Positions 1-7,668 of a stretch of 64,000 nucleotides of DNA are shown here, piece by piece. The translations under genes were made by a program, and so were the position numbers. The notes under the pieces were generated by a model, which saw nothing but the letters and a program-made list of their open reading frames with translations, searched no databases and was not told where the DNA came from. The stretch spans positions 77,515 through 141,514 of the forward strand of contig NZ_LGSI01000032.1 of the NCBI RefSeq assembly GCF_001698815.1, in the 5' to 3' direction. Origin of the DNA: Pseudomonas syringae. GTDB taxonomy: Bacteria > Pseudomonadota > Gammaproteobacteria > Pseudomonadales > Pseudomonadaceae. Positions within the stretch are counted from its first letter, which is position 1; each line of letters opens with the position of its first letter.

Positions 1-125
1 CAAGCAAAAGCCTTCAGCACCTGGAGTGGTTTGAAGTTCTGGAAACCCGTGGTCACATCGAAGGCGGCAAGGTCGCCCATTATCAGGTCACCATCAAAGT
101 CGGTTTTCGCATCGTCAATAGCTGA
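1..125 (+). CDS. Dodecin family protein, C-terminal part (5' end outside window)
   Basis: The open frame (phase starting at base 3) ends at a TGA at 123-125 and encodes about 40 residues, including [19 protein letters not shown] and a C-terminal [10 protein letters not shown]. This is the conserved C-terminal half of dodecin, a roughly 70-residue protein that forms hollow dodecamers binding flavins (riboflavin, FMN) and is thought to buffer free flavin. The conserved W in the EWFEV motif is the residue that stacks on the flavin in the family. The start codon lies upstream of the window. A GAACTT element just after the stop may belong to the next gene. Confidence 0.9.
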   Translation, partial: SKSLQHLEWFEVLETRGHIEGGKVAHYQVTIKVGFRIVNS

Positions 126-266
126 TCCGGCCTGAACTTTTACGCTGGCGCAATGCCATAAACTCCGCCCGCTGTCGCGAAATCGTTGGCGTGGCTAATG
201 TATTCAGGTCCTTCCAAGTGCATTGTGCTGAGGCGACCTGTTTTGGCTGACGAAGGAGTGAGACCA

Positions 267-491
267 ATGAAGAAGTTACTGTTGGCGGTAGGTCTGTTGA
301 GCATTGCTGGCACCACAATGGCTGCCGGTAAGCCATGCGATGACGTGAAAGCGGAAATCGACGCAAAGATCAAGGCAAACGGCGCTACGTCCTACACGCT
401 TGAAGTCGTCGAAAAAGGCAGCGTGACCGACAAGAAAGTTGTCGGCAGCTGTGATGGCGGCACCAAGGAAATTGTGTATCAGCGCGGCTGA
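267..491 (+). CDS. DUF1161 family secreted small protein
   Basis: A 74-residue protein with a signal peptide (MKKLLLAVGLLSIAGTTMAA, cleavage after about residue 20) and a mature part with two cysteines (KPCDDVKAEI and VVGSCDGGTKE). These are the features of the pseudomonad DUF1161 family, a periplasmic protein of unknown function. The two cysteines could form a disulfide. ATG 267 was chosen over an upstream in-frame ATG at 186 because AAGGAG at 253-258 is well spaced and the signal peptide starts here. A close paralogue lies at 3173-3406. A terminator follows at 513-539. Confidence 0.85.
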   Translation: MKKLLLAVGLLSIAGTTMAAGKPCDDVKAEIDAKIKANGATSYTLEVVEKGSVTDKKVVGSCDGGTKEIVYQRG

Positions 492-512
492 TCAGATTGC
501 GGAATATAAAAA

Positions 513-539
513 ACCGACTCGTTGAAGTCGGTTTTTTTT
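513..539 (+). terminator. Rho-independent terminator after DUF1161 gene
   Basis: A perfect 7-bp stem, ACCGACT / AGTCGGT, with a 6-base loop is followed by a run of T (532-539). It lies 22 bases after the stop codon at 491. Confidence 0.85.
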
Positions 540-559
540 GGCGCGCTGAGCGACATTTT

Positions 560-611
560 GTAGGACCGGCTTCAGCCGGGAGAGCGCTCTCCCGGCTGAA
601 GCCGGTCCTAC
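560..611. repeat. REP palindrome (class A, GTAGGACCGGCTTCAGCCGG type)
   Basis: A perfect 52-bp palindrome. The left arm, starting GTAGGACCGGCTTCAG, meets its exact reverse complement at 585/586 with no loop. It lies between the convergent DUF1161 and monooxygenase genes. The same unit recurs at 9965, 11909, 32818 and 60314, and in part at 7563 and 54772. Pseudomonad REPs of this kind are mobilised in trans by RAYT transposases; none is encoded in this window. Confidence 0.92.
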
Positions 612-614
612 GAC

Positions 615-1616
615 TTACCCGCGCGCGGTTTCGGCGAGGATTTCATACGAGCGCAACCGATCGGCGTGATCGTACATGTCGCAGGTGAAGATCAGCTCAT
701 CCGCATCGGTCTGTTCCAGCAGCACATCCAGCTTGGCGCGGATTTTCTCCGGGCCACCGACCATCGCCAGGCCGAGGAAGTCACCCACCGCTTCGCGTTC
801 ATGAGGCAACCACAGGCCTTCCATGCTCTTGACCGGCGGACGCTGCATCAGCGATTGGCCGCGCATCAGCGCCAGAATGCGCTGGTACACCGAGGTCGCG
901 AGGTATTCGGCGTGCTCATCGGTATCCGCGGCGGCCAAGGGAATCCCGAGCATCACGTACGGCTTGTCGAGCACCGCCGAAGGCTGGAAGTGATTGCGAT
1001 AGACGCGGATCGCCTCGTGCATGTAGCGCGGCGCAAAGTGCGAGGCGAAGGCATATGGCAAACCGCGTTGGCCTGCCAGTTGCGCACTGAACAAACTCGA
1101 ACCCAGCAACCAGATTGGCACGTTGGTGCCCGAACCTGGCACCGCGATCACGCGCTGATCCGGGGTGCGCGGGCCGAGGAAAGCCGCAAGCTCAGTGACG
1201 TCATCCGGGAAGTCATCGGCGCTACCGGAGCGCTCGCGGCGCAGGGCGCGCGCGGTCATTTGATCGGAGCCGGGTGCACGGCCCAGGCCCAGGTCGATGC
1301 GGCCCGGATACAGGCTCGCCAGTGTGCCGAATTGTTCGGCGATGACCAGCGGCGCGTGATTGGGCAACATGATGCCGCCCGCGCCGACGCGAATCGTCGA
1401 AGTGCCGCCCGCCAGATAGCCCAGCAGCACGGCCGTGGCAGAACTGGCGATACCGTCCATGTTGTGGTGCTCGGCCACCCAGAAGCGGTTGTAACCGAGT
1501 TTTTCGACGTGTTGCGCCAGATCCAGCGAGTTGCGCAGGGATTCTGCCGGACCTTTGTCGTGGCGCACAGGCACCAGATCGAGGGTTGAGATTTTTACAT
1601 CGGCAAGACGTTTCAT
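615..1616 (-). CDS. Luciferase-like (LLM class) flavin-dependent monooxygenase, YhbW type
   Basis: A 333-residue single-domain protein of the bacterial luciferase-like fold. Diagnostic motifs are the N-terminal STLDLVPV strand, FWVAEHHN at about residues 45-52, and [16 protein letters not shown] followed by [10 protein letters not shown], which resemble E. coli YhbW and the MsnO8-type LLM oxidoreductases. It probably uses reduced FMN supplied by a separate reductase; the substrate is unknown. It is a single-gene unit on the minus strand, convergent with the upstream DUF1161 gene and separated from it by a REP. Confidence 0.85.
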   Translation of the reverse strand: MKRLADVKISTLDLVPVRHDKGPAESLRNSLDLAQHVEKLGYNRFWVAEHHNMDGIASSATAVLLGYLAGGTSTIRVGAGGIMLPNHAPLVIAEQFGTLASLYPGRIDLGLGRAPGSDQMTARALRRERSGSADDFPDDVTELAAFLGPRTPDQRVIAVPGSGTNVPIWLLGSSLFSAQLAGQRGLPYAFASHFAPRYMHEAIRVYRNHFQPSAVLDKPYVMLGIPLAAADTDEHAEYLATSVYQRILALMRGQSLMQRPPVKSMEGLWLPHEREAVGDFLGLAMVGGPEKIRAKLDVLLEQTDADELIFTCDMYDHADRLRSYEILAETARG

Positions 1617-1776
1617 AGGCCGCTACATCTCCTCATCAGTGGTTTTGCAGGCCTGGCCCATGAAGACGCAGATGACCAAAAGCCCACAGCTGTGAATGAA
1701 AATGAGGGCATATGCTCCAGATTCAATGCCCAATCAGGAAATATCCTACTAATTAACTAGGTTTCTCCTCTACGTT

Positions 1777-1804
1777 GAACTTTATAAAGCCAGCTATCCT
1801 CAGA
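1777..1804 (+). promoter_or_regulatory. Candidate AlgU/sigma-E promoter of osmC
   Basis: GAACTT (1777-1782), a 17-base spacer, then TCAGA (1800-1804) fits the AlgU (RpoE-like) pattern GAACTT-N16/17-TCTGA. The osmC ATG is at 1852, giving a predicted leader of about 40 nt. Control of osmC by AlgU has been described in P. aeruginosa (from memory), which supports the call. Confidence 0.6.
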
Positions 1805-1851
1805 ACCTTCGTCCATGTGCGAAACCTCGCACGCATCCATGAGGAGACATC

Positions 1852-2283
1852 ATGAGCATCGTCAAGAAAGCATCCGCCCATTGGGAAGGTGATCTGAAAT
1901 CCGGTATCGGCAGCATCTCGACTGAAACCGGCGTTCTGCGCGAAGCCCCATATGGCTTCAAAGCCCGTTTCGAAGGCGGCAAAGGCACCAACCCAGAAGA
2001 ATTGATCGGCGCAGCCCACGCGGGCTGTTTCTCCATGGCACTGTCGATGATCCTCGGCGGCGCAAACTTGACTGCAGAAAGCATCGACACCACCGCTGAC
2101 GTGACCCTCGACCAGGTCGACGGTGGTTTCGCCATCACTGCGGTACACCTGACTCTGAAGGCCAAAGTGCCGGGCGCGACTCAGGAACAGTTCGACGAGC
2201 TGACCAAGCAGGCCAAAGAAGGCTGCCCGGTTTCCAAAGTCCTGAACGCCAAAATCACCCTGGACGCTACGCTGGTCAGCTGA
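1852..2283 (+). CDS. osmC: OsmC family organic hydroperoxide peroxiredoxin
   Basis: A 143-residue OsmC/Ohr-fold protein that reduces organic hydroperoxides with a pair of active-site thiols. The two family cysteines are at C59 (AHAGCF) and C125 (EGCPVS), the same positions as in E. coli OsmC; the helix motif NPEELIGAAHAGCF is intact. The protein is cytosolic, with no signal peptide. The ribosome-binding site GAGGAG precedes ATG 1852. A candidate AlgU promoter is upstream and a terminator follows directly, so this is a monocistronic stress gene. Confidence 0.93.
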   Translation: MSIVKKASAHWEGDLKSGIGSISTETGVLREAPYGFKARFEGGKGTNPEELIGAAHAGCFSMALSMILGGANLTAESIDTTADVTLDQVDGGFAITAVHLTLKAKVPGATQEQFDELTKQAKEGCPVSKVLNAKITLDATLVS

Positions 2284-2303
2284 TTGACTCCGTCGCACCC
2301 AAT

Positions 2304-2337
2304 GACCCGCTCGGTTAAACCGACCGGGTCTTTTTTT
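2304..2337. terminator. Terminator between osmC and the downstream convergent gene
   Basis: A GACCCG...CGGGTC hairpin with an inner CGGTT/AACCG stem is followed by seven Ts (2331-2337). It directly precedes the stop of the minus-strand gene at 2337. Confidence 0.85.
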
Positions 2338-2996
2338 CAGGCCTCGACGTCCATCATCCAGTACCTGCGCACTTGCCGGCGCTGCCAGTGGGAATTGTAT
2401 TGGTGGCTCTCGCGGGTGTGAGCGACCAGTTGGCAACCGCCCTCCTCGGCTTGACCCAGGTGGAAGGATCGCGCCGCGCCAATGGCCTCTTTATCCGAGC
2501 CATAGAAAGCAATGACCCGGACTTCCAGCCCGGAAAACGTCCAGCCTTCGCCCGGCAAATGGCCGGTCATGGGGATCGCATGCAGAATGGCCAGGCGTTG
2601 AATCAAGGTGCCAAACGTGCCGATATGAGTGAAATCCCCAGTCCTCAGTGGGCCTTGGCGCGTCGCGTTGTGCAGCACCAAATCCTGATCAATCTCACCT
2701 TTGCTCTCTTCGCGGATATCGGTGACGTCGCAGCACAGTCGGCCCTGATTGGTGTCGAGCAACAGCACGATCTGATTGATGAAGATGGGCTCGGCACTCA
2801 TGTTGCTGATCAGGCACAGCGAGCCGATGCCTTTGCCTGCGCCACGATTGATGATGATGCGCGGCCTGCGCTGGCGGCGGTAATTGTTCAAAAGCAATTG
2901 CGCGTACATCACCCAGACAATCAGCGTGCCGATGCTGATCATCACGGTCAGGGCGTCTTTGTACTGGATGACCCATTGGATAAAAGGGGAATTCAT
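2337..2996 (-). CDS. Membrane-anchored protein of unknown function
   Basis: A 219-residue protein with one N-terminal transmembrane helix (about residues 15-36, ALTVMISIGTLIVWVMYAQL) followed by a basic stop-transfer segment (NNYRRQRRPR) and a soluble domain. The topology suggests a short N-terminus outside and a cytoplasmic domain, by the positive-inside rule. I recognise no catalytic motif. The domain begins IIINRGAGKGIGSLCLISNM, a beta-rich start seen in several small hypothetical membrane proteins of pseudomonads. A GAACTT-N16-TCAGA element on the minus strand (3052 to 3026) lies about 25 nt upstream of the likely transcript start, suggesting AlgU control. Confidence 0.65.
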   Translation of the reverse strand: MNSPFIQWVIQYKDALTVMISIGTLIVWVMYAQLLLNNYRRQRRPRIIINRGAGKGIGSLCLISNMSAEPIFINQIVLLLDTNQGRLCCDVTDIREESKGEIDQDLVLHNATRQGPLRTGDFTHIGTFGTLIQRLAILHAIPMTGHLPGEGWTFSGLEVRVIAFYGSDKEAIGAARSFHLGQAEEGGCQLVAHTRESHQYNSHWQRRQVRRYWMMDVEA

Positions 2997-3025
2997 TACT
3001 ACTCGCAGTCAAATGGTCGTCCCGC

Positions 3026-3052
3026 TCTGATAGACCATCCGGGCAGAAGTTC
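3026..3052 (-). promoter_or_regulatory. Candidate AlgU/sigma-E promoter, minus strand
   Basis: Read on the minus strand: GAACTT (3052-3047), 16 bases, TCAGA (3030-3026). It matches the AlgU pattern closely and points at the membrane protein gene starting at 2996. Confidence 0.55.
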
Positions 3053-3075
3053 GACCCGTGCGACCAACGTAGAAC

Positions 3076-3103
3076 GAACTTGCACGGGCGCGTTGAGGTC
3101 TAT
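3076..3103 (+). promoter_or_regulatory. Candidate AlgU/sigma-E promoter, plus strand
   Basis: GAACTT (3076-3081), 17 bases, TCTAT (3099-3103), directed at the second DUF1161 gene (ATG 3173). Together with the minus-strand element at 3026-3052 it makes a back-to-back promoter pair. Confidence 0.5.
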
Positions 3104-3172
3104 GAAACACTGCAGCGCTGGCGCGGTAATCTGCCTGATGTCCCGCTGCGGACCGTATCGAAGGAGTCGAGC

Positions 3173-3406
3173 ATGAAACGTTTTGCATTAGCCGTGATAG
3201 GGACTGTAATGGCCACCAGTGTCCTGGCTGCACCTAAATCCTGCGAAGAACTCAAAGCCGAGATCGAAGCCAAGATCCAGGCCAACAACGTCAACTCCTA
3301 CACTCTGGAAATCGTCAGCAATGACGAAGTCCACGATCAGAATATGGTCGTCGGTACGTGCGACAACGGCACGAAAAAGATCATTTATCAGAAAAATGAT
3401 CGCTAG
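3173..3406 (+). CDS. DUF1161 family secreted small protein (second copy)
   Basis: A 77-residue paralogue of the 267-491 protein: signal peptide MKRFALAVIGTVMATSVLAA, then PKSCEELKAEIEAKIQANNV and a C-terminal VVGTCDNGTKKIIYQ, with the same two cysteines. ATG 3173 was chosen because of AAGGAG at 3161-3166 and because the signal peptide starts there. The gene ends in a TAG whose first two bases are shared with the stop of the convergent lipoprotein gene (CTAG at 3403-3406). Function unknown; probably periplasmic. Confidence 0.85.
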   Translation: MKRFALAVIGTVMATSVLAAPKSCEELKAEIEAKIQANNVNSYTLEIVSNDEVHDQNMVVGTCDNGTKKIIYQKNDR

Positions 3407-3816
3407 ATGCAGTTTGATTCCTCTTGCTCGACCAGCTCATTGCGTTGCGCGTCATAGAGCCAGGCAGTAATGGAGTTGTGGATCGAGCGGACTTCGATCA
3501 TGTAGCGCTGCCCCGCCGCGAAATGGTCGTATTTCAGGTCGATGTAGCAGGTCAGCTCGGTGAAATCGTCGCTCATTGCGCTGAAACCGCCGTAGTTGAT
3601 TTCGTAGTCGTAACGCACCTGAAGCTCGTGGCTGCCGGGTGGGACCTGGAAGTAGCGTCCGTCGTAAGTGGTCACGCCGTCGACTTTATCGGCCATCACC
3701 ATTTTGCCGGTGATGGTGCGCATATCGACCCAGGCTTGTTGCGGGTTCACCGCTGGCATGGGGCCGGCACATCCGGTCAGGGCGGTCAGGGCGAGGATGA
3801 GCGAAAGGTAGCGCAT
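3403..3816 (-). CDS. Small lipoprotein of unknown function
   Basis: A 137-residue protein starting MRYLSLILALTALTGCAG, a type II signal peptide with lipobox LTGC (Cys at about residue 15). The mature part is a PEGA-like or beta-rich domain with YFQVPPGSHELQVRYDYEI, a pattern common in lipoproteins that present a short beta sandwich. Met 3816 was preferred to an upstream in-frame Met because it starts the signal peptide. It is likely exported to the inner leaflet of the outer membrane. Its stop codon overlaps that of the convergent DUF1161 gene. Confidence 0.75.
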   Translation of the reverse strand: MRYLSLILALTALTGCAGPMPAVNPQQAWVDMRTITGKMVMADKVDGVTTYDGRYFQVPPGSHELQVRYDYEINYGGFSAMSDDFTELTCYIDLKYDHFAAGQRYMIEVRSIHNSITAWLYDAQRNELVEQEESNCI

Positions 3817-3908
3817 GGTTGGCTCCGTATGGACGGACAGCGATGATAGTTGCGTAACGGCAGTGCTGTCCGGCATAACGCGTGATGTTTCGAATGTTGA
3901 GGCGGTCC

Positions 3909-4970
3909 ATGCCAAGTATTACCCTTTCCCGCCTGGGGCGCAGCCTGCCGTTAGTGGCGCTTGTGTTGCTCGGTGGTTGTTCCAGCGTCAATTATTACGA
4001 CCAGTTGGTGAGCGGTCAGTTGCAGCTCTTGCGCGCCAGGCAGCCGGTAACCGAAGTCATCGCCGACCCGACGCGCAGCCCGCGTCTGCGCCAGATGCTG
4101 GAGCATTCACAACAGGCCCGGACCTTCGCCAGCCGTCAGTTGCACCTGCCGGACAATCGCAGCTATCGCCTGTATGCCGATCTGGGCCGCCCGTATGTGG
4201 TCTGGAATGTGTTCGCCACGGGCGAGTTCTCGCTGGAACCGGTCACCCATTGTTTCCCGATTGCTGGCTGCGTGGCCTATCGCGGCTATTACAGCGTGGG
4301 CGGCGCACGGGGTGCGGCGGCGTTGCAGCGCCAGGCCGGGCAAGATGTGTATGTCAGCGGCGTCGAGGCTTATTCGACCCTGGGCTGGTTTGACGATCCG
4401 ATCCTCAGCTCAATGCTGGGCTGGGGCGATGAACGCCTGGCGACCTTGATCTTCCACGAGCTGGCGCACCAGCAGTTCTACGTGAAGGACGACAGCGAGT
4501 TCAATGAGTCCTTCGCCAGCTTTGTCGAGCAGGAAGGCACTCGCCAATGGCGCGCCGCACGAGGCTTGCCCGCCGAGCGCCTGTCGCAATCCAGGCAGCG
4601 CGATCAGTTCACCCGGTTGGTGCTCGACACGCGGGAACGCCTCAAGCGGCTCTACAGCCAACCCTTGAATGCTGAGCAGATGCGCGAGGGCAAAGCGGCG
4701 GAATTCGAAACGCTGCGCAACAACTACCGCGCATTGCGCGATACCCAGTGGGCTGGCGACAAGCGCTATGACGCCTGGATCAACGCACCGCTGAACAACG
4801 CCAAACTGCTGCCCTTCGGACTGTACGACCAATGGGTGCCGGCGTTTGCAGCGCTGTTCAAACAGGTCGATGGGGATTGGGCGGCGTTTTACGCGGCGGT
4901 GGAGCGGTTGGGTGGGTTGCCGATGGCGGAGCGCAAAACAGCACTTCGCGGGCTATCCCGGACTGACTGA
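3909..4970 (+). CDS. Putative zinc aminopeptidase lipoprotein (Pfam Aminopep, COG4324)
   Basis: About 353 residues. The N-terminus is a lipoprotein signal with lipobox LLGGC, followed by a domain carrying HELAH (HExxH, His at about residue 183) and a downstream FNESFASFVEQEG helix. This is the arrangement of the COG4324 predicted aminopeptidase family, where the second motif supplies the third zinc ligand. Peptidase activity is inferred from the family, not shown. In-frame starts also exist at GTG 3882, ATG 3885 and ATG 3894; ATG 3909 was chosen because AGG lies six bases upstream and gives a signal peptide of normal length. Confidence 0.8.
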   Translation: MPSITLSRLGRSLPLVALVLLGGCSSVNYYDQLVSGQLQLLRARQPVTEVIADPTRSPRLRQMLEHSQQARTFASRQLHLPDNRSYRLYADLGRPYVVWNVFATGEFSLEPVTHCFPIAGCVAYRGYYSVGGARGAAALQRQAGQDVYVSGVEAYSTLGWFDDPILSSMLGWGDERLATLIFHELAHQQFYVKDDSEFNESFASFVEQEGTRQWRAARGLPAERLSQSRQRDQFTRLVLDTRERLKRLYSQPLNAEQMREGKAAEFETLRNNYRALRDTQWAGDKRYDAWINAPLNNAKLLPFGLYDQWVPAFAALFKQVDGDWAAFYAAVERLGGLPMAERKTALRGLSRTD

Positions 4971-5008
4971 CAACGTGTGAGAGTGAGCTTGTGTGGGAGC
5001 AAGTTGTT

Positions 5009-5095
5009 GTGGGAGCGAGCTTGCTCGCGAAGCCAATTCCGCCAACACATTTTCGTTGGCTGAAATACTGCCTTCGCAAGCAAGTTTGCCCCCAC
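5009..5095. repeat. REP pair / REPIN (class C, GTGGGAGCGAGCTTGCTCGCG type)
   Basis: Inverted arms GTGGGAGCGAGCTTGCTCG at 5009 and its approximate reverse complement ending GCCCCCAC at 5095, separated by about 40 bases. A further degenerate partial unit, GTGTGGGAGCAAGTTG, lies just upstream at 4991. The element is in the gap between the convergent aminopeptidase and cytochrome c5 genes. Another copy of this class is at 44364-44450. Confidence 0.85.
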
Positions 5096-5122
5096 GGCAT
5101 TTGCGACGTTGCTGATATCGGC

Positions 5123-5548
5123 TTATTTCAGCCCTGACATCTTCTCGATTGCGCCTTTTAGTTCGGCGTCCGAGCAGTCGGCACAGGTGCCTTTTGCCGG
5201 CATGGCACCGATGCCGGTGATGGCCTTGGCCAGCAGGCCGTCCAAACCGCCTTGCTCTTTGGCGCGGGTTCCCCAGGCTGCAGCGTCGCCGATTTTCGGA
5301 GAGTTCAGCAAACCGGTGCCGTGACATGCATTGCAGTGCTTGGCGATAACGTCATCCGGCGACTTGGCCCCTCCGGCGCCACCCGCCGCCGCAACGACTT
5401 CCATCCCTGCGCATTCCTTGCCCTGAACGCAAACCTGGCCCACCGGCTCCAGCCGTTTAGCGATTTCGTCATTGGTTGCTGCCTGAGCGGTGAACGCCCA
5501 AAAAGTCAACGTAGCAGCAACTGCCAGAATCTTATTAGTTAGGTTCAC
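5123..5548 (-). CDS. cycB: Cytochrome c5 family monoheme protein
   Basis: A 141-residue exported c-type cytochrome. The GTG at 5548 was chosen because it starts a signal peptide (VNLTNKILAVAATLTFWAFT...) and has GAGG eight bases upstream; the frame stays open further upstream. The mature domain has the heme-binding HCNACH, a methionine ligand region GIGAMPAKGTC and a C-terminal CADCSD pair typical of cytochrome c5. It is periplasmic and probably transfers electrons to terminal oxidases. Gene order cycB-pauR-alr matches PA5300-PA5302 of P. aeruginosa. A small ACCCTT/AAGGGT hairpin lies upstream (5637-5656). Confidence 0.88.
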   Translation of the reverse strand: MNLTNKILAVAATLTFWAFTAQAATNDEIAKRLEPVGQVCVQGKECAGMEVVAAAGGAGGAKSPDDVIAKHCNACHGTGLLNSPKIGDAAAWGTRAKEQGGLDGLLAKAITGIGAMPAKGTCADCSDAELKGAIEKMSGLK

Positions 5549-5730
5549 GCTTACACCCTCATGGTGACTATTCACGCCCGCAGCCACGGTTTAGCAGGCG
5601 GGCGCAAGTATAGCGTTTAGCCTGTCAGTCCGAAACACCCTTATAACAAGAAGGGTTATTCCCTGACAGTCTAGCGTTTTCGGCGTATTTGTCGCTGTCC
5701 CGTAACTACGGGGCAATCTACGCTCTCATA

Positions 5731-6279
5731 TTAGAAATTGGCCGGTGTAGCTGCGCTGATTAGTCGCGCCGGAACATCAAACGGGTTGCGAAAACGATGT
5801 GGCTTGGTGCTCTCGAAATAATAGCTGTCGCCTGCTTCGAGAATATACGTATCCAGGCCGACCACCAGTTCCAGTCGTCCTTCGACGAGGATGCCGGTTT
5901 CTTCACCCTCATGAACCAGCATCTCGATGCCGGTATCGGCACCTGGCGGATAGATCTCGTTCAGGAATGCGATTGAGCGGCTCGGATGCGCCTTGCCCAC
6001 CAGTTTCATGGTGACCGCGCCGTCCGAGATATCGATCAGCTCGCTGGCCTTGTAAACCACTTGCGTTGGATTTTCTTGCTCAAGCTCTTCGGAAAAGAAC
6101 TCCACCATGGACATCGGTATACCGCCGAGCACTTTCCGCAGGGAACTGATCGATGGGCTTACGCTGTTTTTTTCGATCATGGAAATAGTGCTGTTGGTCA
6201 CGCCGGCTCGCTTGGCGAGTTCGCGCTGGGACAGGCCCTTGAGTTTACGAATGGATTGCAGTCGTTCACCGACGTCCAA
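5731..6279 (-). CDS. pauR: XRE-cupin regulator of polyamine catabolism (PauR/PuuR type)
   Basis: 182 residues: an N-terminal XRE helix-turn-helix (about 5-60, GLSQRELAKRAGVTNSTISM) and a C-terminal cupin (about 105-180, GEETGILVEGRLELV and KPHRFRNP). This is the architecture of PuuR of E. coli and PauR of P. aeruginosa, which repress polyamine catabolic genes and respond to gamma-glutamyl polyamine intermediates. The position between cycB and alr/dadX is that of PA5301 (pauR). A PuuB-type oxidase and a PuuC-type aldehyde dehydrogenase, the expected targets, lie at 10570 and 16765. Confidence 0.88.
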   Translation of the reverse strand: MDVGERLQSIRKLKGLSQRELAKRAGVTNSTISMIEKNSVSPSISSLRKVLGGIPMSMVEFFSEELEQENPTQVVYKASELIDISDGAVTMKLVGKAHPSRSIAFLNEIYPPGADTGIEMLVHEGEETGILVEGRLELVVGLDTYILEAGDSYYFESTKPHRFRNPFDVPARLISAATPANF

Positions 6280-6442
6280 TGCGGCAGTCCTCCTGATTCA
6301 GTCTGGTTAGGTCGAGATGAACGCCATGATGGCAACAGCGTTCAGTATTTACAACACTTCGACCGGCCAGGGACTGACTGAGGAGACTAGCGGCCAGCAA
6401 GGGCCGCGCTTGAATGGACAGGTGAATGCTGGCGAAAGGCTG

Positions 6443-7516
6443 TCAGGCCCCGGAATAGAGCCTTGGCACCCGGCGCAAGTTGCAGAAAATCCGATAGGGG
6501 ATGGTTCCGGCGCGGGCTGCGACATCACTGGCCAGAACGTTCTTGCCCCACAGCTCGACGCGGCTGCCCAGCCCGGCTTGCGGCAAATGGGTCAGATCGA
6601 CGCACAACATGTCCATGGATACCCGACCCAACAGCTGGCTCGGCTGGCCGTCGATCCACACCGGCGTGCCGGTGGGTGCCTCGCGTGGATAGCCGTCGGC
6701 ATAACCCATGGCGACCACGCCGACACGACTGGTGCGCTCGGTAATAAACGCTGCGCCGTAACCGACCGGCTCACCGGCAGGCAACTCACGTACGCAGATC
6801 ACTTTCGATTCCAGGGTCATGACCGGTTGCAACTGATCGGCCAGCACCTGCGGCTGATCGAAGGGTGTCGCGCCGTAGAGCATGATGCCGGGGCGAATCC
6901 AGTCGCTGGGCATATTCGGCCAGCCGAGCACGGCAGGTGAATTGCGCAAGCTGATTTCAGCTGCCAAACCCTGGCGTGCGGCTTCGAACACCGCCAATTG
7001 GTCCTGGCTGCACGGATTGTCCAGTTCGTCGGCGCGAGCGAAGTGACTCATCAGGACGATCTTCGCCACTTTGCCGCTGGCCAGCAGACGTTGATAACCG
7101 GCCCGGAAATCCTTGGGGTGCAGGCCAACGCGGTGCATGCCCGAATCCAGCTTGAGCCAGGCAATGATCGGCTTGCGCAAGCTGGCCTGCTCGATGGCTT
7201 CGAGCTGCCACAACGAATGCACTACACACCAGAAATCATGCTCGACGATCAGCGCCAGTTCATCAGCCTCGAAAAAGCCTTCCAACAGCAGGATCGGCGC
7301 GCGAATACCTGCTTCGCGCAGTTCCAGCGCTTCTTCGATACAGGCCACGGCGAAACCGTTGGCTTCGGCTTCCAGGGCCTGGGCGACCTGTACGGCGCCA
7401 TGACCATAAGCATCGGCCTTGATCACCGCGAGTGCCTTGGCTCCCGTGGCTTGGCGGGCTAGCTGGTAGTTGTGACGCAGGGCTTGAAGATCGATTAAGG
7501 CGCGAGCTGGACGCAT
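6443..7516 (-). CDS. alr: Alanine racemase (catabolic type)
   Basis: A 357-residue PLP enzyme interconverting L- and D-alanine. Lys33 in [11 protein letters not shown] is the PLP lysine and Tyr253 in EPVGYGAAF is the second catalytic base; both are present, and the length is normal. It is transcribed with ridA and dadA upstream on the same strand, so it likely corresponds to dadX of the D-alanine catabolic operon: the racemase makes D-alanine, which DadA oxidises to pyruvate. A nested REP element separates it from ridA (7545-7651). Confidence 0.95.
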   Translation of the reverse strand: MRPARALIDLQALRHNYQLARQATGAKALAVIKADAYGHGAVQVAQALEAEANGFAVACIEEALELREAGIRAPILLLEGFFEADELALIVEHDFWCVVHSLWQLEAIEQASLRKPIIAWLKLDSGMHRVGLHPKDFRAGYQRLLASGKVAKIVLMSHFARADELDNPCSQDQLAVFEAARQGLAAEISLRNSPAVLGWPNMPSDWIRPGIMLYGATPFDQPQVLADQLQPVMTLESKVICVRELPAGEPVGYGAAFITERTSRVGVVAMGYADGYPREAPTGTPVWIDGQPSQLLGRVSMDMLCVDLTHLPQAGLGSRVELWGKNVLASDVAARAGTIPYRIFCNLRRVPRLYSGA

Positions 7517-7544
7517 GATGGGGATCTGATAGTGGGTTAAGACT

Positions 7545-7651
7545 GTTGGAGCGAGGCTTGGTGTAGGACCGGCTTTAGTCGGGAGGGCAATTGACGCCTT
7601 CGCGACTAAAGTCGCTCCTACAGCCGATTCGCGGGCAAGCCTCGCTCCTAC
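7545..7651. repeat. Nested REP element: class A-like REPIN inside a class B REP
   Basis: An outer left arm, GTTGGAGCGAGGCTTG (7545-7560), is cut short. After two bases, an inner inverted pair runs from GTAGGACCGGCTTTAG (7563) to GCTCCTAC (7622). The outer right arm, TTCGCGGGCAAGCCTCGCTC, resumes at 7628 and ends at 7651. The element sits between ridA and alr inside the dad operon. Confidence 0.8.
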
Positions 7652-7668
7652 GGATTTGTTGCTTACGG

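Noticed and set aside
560..611. Palindromes as rho-independent terminators or small transposons
   Set aside because: There are no T tracts, the sequences recur across intergenic regions, and no transposase frame is present; they fit the REP/REPIN pattern instead.
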